Source: Candidatus Dormiibacterota bacterium (GTDB taxonomy: Bacteria > Chloroflexota > Dormibacteria > Aeolococcales > Aeolococcaceae). From it: DNA of 8,618 nt. The stretch lies in NCBI GenBank assembly GCA_019236085.1, contig JAFAJR010000137.1, forward strand, positions 1-8,618, given 5' to 3'. Both the position numbers and the translations under genes were made by a program. Positions 6,977 through 8,618 of the stretch are shown here, piece by piece. The notes under the pieces are model-generated. The model did not search any database, was not told the origin of the DNA, and saw only the letters and a list, made by a program, of their open reading frames with translations. The first letter of the stretch is position 1, and every line of letters begins with the position of its first letter.

Positions 6977-8248
6977 ACAGCGCACATCGGCGTCGGCATG
7001 CTCGGGATGGGCACCGTGGGAAGCGCCATCGCCGCAAGGCTGCTCAGCGAGTGGCAGCTGCTCGGCGAACGCTCGGGTGCCGTTCCTGTGCTGCGGCACG
7101 TGGCGGTGCGTGATGTGCAAAGACAGCGCGACGTGACGCTCCCCGAGACAGTGCGGCTCGGCGACGACCCGTTTGCCGTCGTGGACGATCCCGCGGTCCG
7201 CGTCGTGGTCGAGGTGATGGGCGGCCTGCAGCCTGCGACGGAGTGCATCGAGCGTGCCCTGTCAGAGGGCAAGCATGTCGTCACGGCGAACAAGGCTGTC
7301 ATCGCGACGCACGGTCCACGCCTTGCGAGACTCGCCGCCGCACACGGCGCGGGATTGTGGTTCGAGGCGTCGGCGGGTGCCGGGCTTCCAATCATCGCGC
7401 TGCTGCGCGACAGCCTGCTGGGCGACCGCATCACCTCACTCGACGCCGTGATCAACACCACCACCAACGTCATCCTCACCCACATGCGGCGGGACGGTGT
7501 GCGGCTCGCAGATGCCCTCGTCGACGCGCAGCGCCGGGGTTTCGCCGAGGCCGATCCGAGCAGCGACGTCGACGGCTGGGATGCCGCGTACAAGCTGGTG
7601 GTCATGAGCTGGCTGGCGTTTGGCGTGCACGTGCCGCCGGAGGATGTCGACCGGCAGGGCATCGGGGATGTCAAGCTCGACGATATCGGGTACGCCGGAC
7701 GGCTCGACTGCTCCGTGCGCCTGCTGGCGCACGCCGCACGCTCTGATGCGGGTGTGGTGCTGAGCGTGCAGCCCACGCTGGTTGCTCAGTCGCATCCCCT
7801 GTACGACATCGACGACTCGGACAATGCGGTGCTGATCCGCAGTGATTTCGCGTCCAGCGTCCTGGTGCGCGGGCGTGGCGGCGGAGGCGCACCGACGGCC
7901 AGCGCGGTGGTCAGCGACGTCGTGCGCGCTGCGCGGGGCGACATACCCGTGTACCCGGCAACTGATGGGCCTGCACGACTCGCCGGCGAGGAGAACGACG
8001 AGATCTGCGGGTACGTCCGCATGATGCTCGCCGACGTCGACGATGCGCGTGGACTCGTCCTGCAGGCATTCGAGGACCGAGGCGTGCCCGTCGAGGACTC
8101 ACGCGACGCACCGTCCCCGCAGCACGGTGCGCAATTGGTGGTGCTCACAGGGGCCGCGCCGCGAGCAGTGCACTCCCGGGCACTGGAGACGGTGGAAACG
8201 CTCGCCGCGGTGCGAGGAATCGCCGCCTCACTCGACCGTGTCTGCTGA
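6974..8248 (+). CDS. hom: Homoserine dehydrogenase
   Basis: A 424-residue NAD(P)H-dependent enzyme that reduces aspartate semialdehyde to homoserine at the branch toward threonine and methionine. Seen: N-terminal Rossmann motif GMLGMGTVG (residues 8-16), VVTANKAVI (102-110) with the conserved K107, EASAGAGLPI (131-140), and the catalytic block EADPSSDVDGWDAAYK, in which D203 and K207 match the Asp/Lys pair of the family. PTASAVVSD follows at 307-315. The C-terminal 80 residues (about 345-424) resemble a diverged ACT domain, suggesting threonine feedback control. Two usually glycine-rich motifs are altered: INTTTN (160-165) where INGTTN is usual, and GRGGG (300-304) where GPGAG is usual. The GTG start directly follows a -10 box. 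The end overlaps thrC by 11 bases. Length and domain order are normal, so it is probably functional. Confidence 0.93.
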   Translation: MTAHIGVGMLGMGTVGSAIAARLLSEWQLLGERSGAVPVLRHVAVRDVQRQRDVTLPETVRLGDDPFAVVDDPAVRVVVEVMGGLQPATECIERALSEGKHVVTANKAVIATHGPRLARLAAAHGAGLWFEASAGAGLPIIALLRDSLLGDRITSLDAVINTTTNVILTHMRRDGVRLADALVDAQRRGFAEADPSSDVDGWDAAYKLVVMSWLAFGVHVPPEDVDRQGIGDVKLDDIGYAGRLDCSVRLLAHAARSDAGVVLSVQPTLVAQSHPLYDIDDSDNAVLIRSDFASSVLVRGRGGGGAPTASAVVSDVVRAARGDIPVYPATDGPARLAGEENDEICGYVRMMLADVDDARGLVLQAFEDRGVPVEDSRDAPSPQHGAQLVVLTGAAPRAVHSRALETVETLAAVRGIAASLDRVC

Positions 8249-8618
8249 ATTCACAGGCGTCATCGAGCGATACGCGCAGCTGCTGCCGGTCAGCGCGGCG
8301 ACGCCGCGCATCACGCTCGGGGAGGGTGGCACGCCGTGCATCGAGTCGCGAGCCATCGGCCGCAGCCTTGGCCTGTCGTCCCTGCACTTCAAGCTGGAGG
8401 GCCTCAACCCCACGGGGTCGTTCAAGGACCGCGGCATGGTGGTGGCGATGGCCAAGGCGCTGGAGGCCGGCAGCGTTGCGGTGATCTGCGCATCCACTGG
8501 CAACACCAGCGCCAGCGCGGCTGCATACGGCGCTCGGTTCGGTCTGCGCGTAGGCGTGGTGGTGCCCCGCGGCGGCGTCGCCGCCGGCAAGCTGCTGCAG
8601 GCGCAGGTGCACGGCGCA
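8238..8618 (+). CDS. thrC: Threonine synthase, N-terminal fragment
   Basis: The first 127 codons of a pyridoxal-phosphate enzyme that converts O-phosphohomoserine to threonine; the rest lies beyond the right edge. Seen: LGEGGTP (residues 27-33), a hallmark of the threonine synthase N-terminus; KLEGLNPTGSFKDRG (52-66) with the PLP Schiff-base lysine K63; and CASTGNTSASAAAYGA, the phosphate-binding loop of fold-type II enzymes. LGEGGTP together with the position after hom favours threonine synthase over threonine dehydratase or cysteine synthase. The GTG start at 8238 lies inside the end of hom with an 11-base overlap. There is no good ribosome-binding site at normal spacing (GAGGA at 8214-8218 is 19 bases away), so translation is probably coupled to hom. 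Homoserine kinase, the enzyme between the two steps, would be expected nearby but is not visible. Confidence 0.93.
   Translation, partial: MSAEFTGVIERYAQLLPVSAATPRITLGEGGTPCIESRAIGRSLGLSSLHFKLEGLNPTGSFKDRGMVVAMAKALEAGSVAVICASTGNTSASAAAYGARFGLRVGVVVPRGGVAAGKLLQAQVHGA

Noticed and set aside
1..8618. CRISPR array, tRNA, insertion sequence, toxin-antitoxin or phage features
   Set aside because: No spaced direct repeats, cloverleaf, transposase motif or terminal repeats were seen; the DNA is filled by the eight genes listed.

Overview
This is a compact, high-GC bacterial chromosome segment, almost entirely coding, with eight recognisable genes in two divergent blocks. No rRNA, tRNA, mobile element, CRISPR array or phage gene is visible. 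Seven of the eight genes appear to begin with GTG. Shine-Dalgarno sequences are essentially absent, and at least two genes look like leaderless transcripts. The N-terminus of the GT-C glycosyltransferase and the TldD/TldE pair fit high-GC soil lineages such as Dormibacterota, Chloroflexota or deep Actinomycetota. No taxonomic marker is present, so the lineage is a guess.

Left block (minus strand, read from about 3740 down to 1): tldD (metalloprotease subunit), tldE/pmbA (partner subunit), a class-I glutamine amidotransferase-like peptidase C26 (gamma-glutamyl hydrolase type), and the first 85 codons of a membrane GT-C (GT39/ArnT/PMT-like) glycosyltransferase that runs off the left edge. The genes overlap by 4, 4 and 8 bases, so they should form one translationally coupled operon. 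TldD and TldE are known to form a heteromeric protease acting on unfolded or modified peptides. The C26 enzyme would hydrolyse gamma-glutamyl amide bonds. A shared peptide-processing role is inference.

Centre: a 94-base intergenic region (3733-3826) separates tldD from a rightward two-component system. It carries two back-to-back TATACT -10 elements forming a perfect 9-bp inverted repeat, plus a separate 6-bp-stem palindrome between them.

Right block (plus strand): an 843-residue sensor histidine kinase (extracellular probable dCache sensor, HAMP, GAF, HisKA_3, HATPase_c) overlaps its NarL/LuxR-type response regulator by 4 bases. After only 16 bases comes homoserine dehydrogenase with its own apparently leaderless promoter. 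It overlaps the start of threonine synthase (cut by the right edge) by 11 bases. These last two form the hom-thrC threonine biosynthesis operon: aspartate semialdehyde to homoserine, then phosphohomoserine to threonine. The homoserine kinase step is not in the window.

The gene content is mostly conventional. The points most worth a second look are the recurring CTAYACTCG promoter/start motif, the divergent regulatory region, the four-gene TldD/TldE/C26/GT-C cluster, and substitutions in conserved glycine motifs of the homoserine dehydrogenase.
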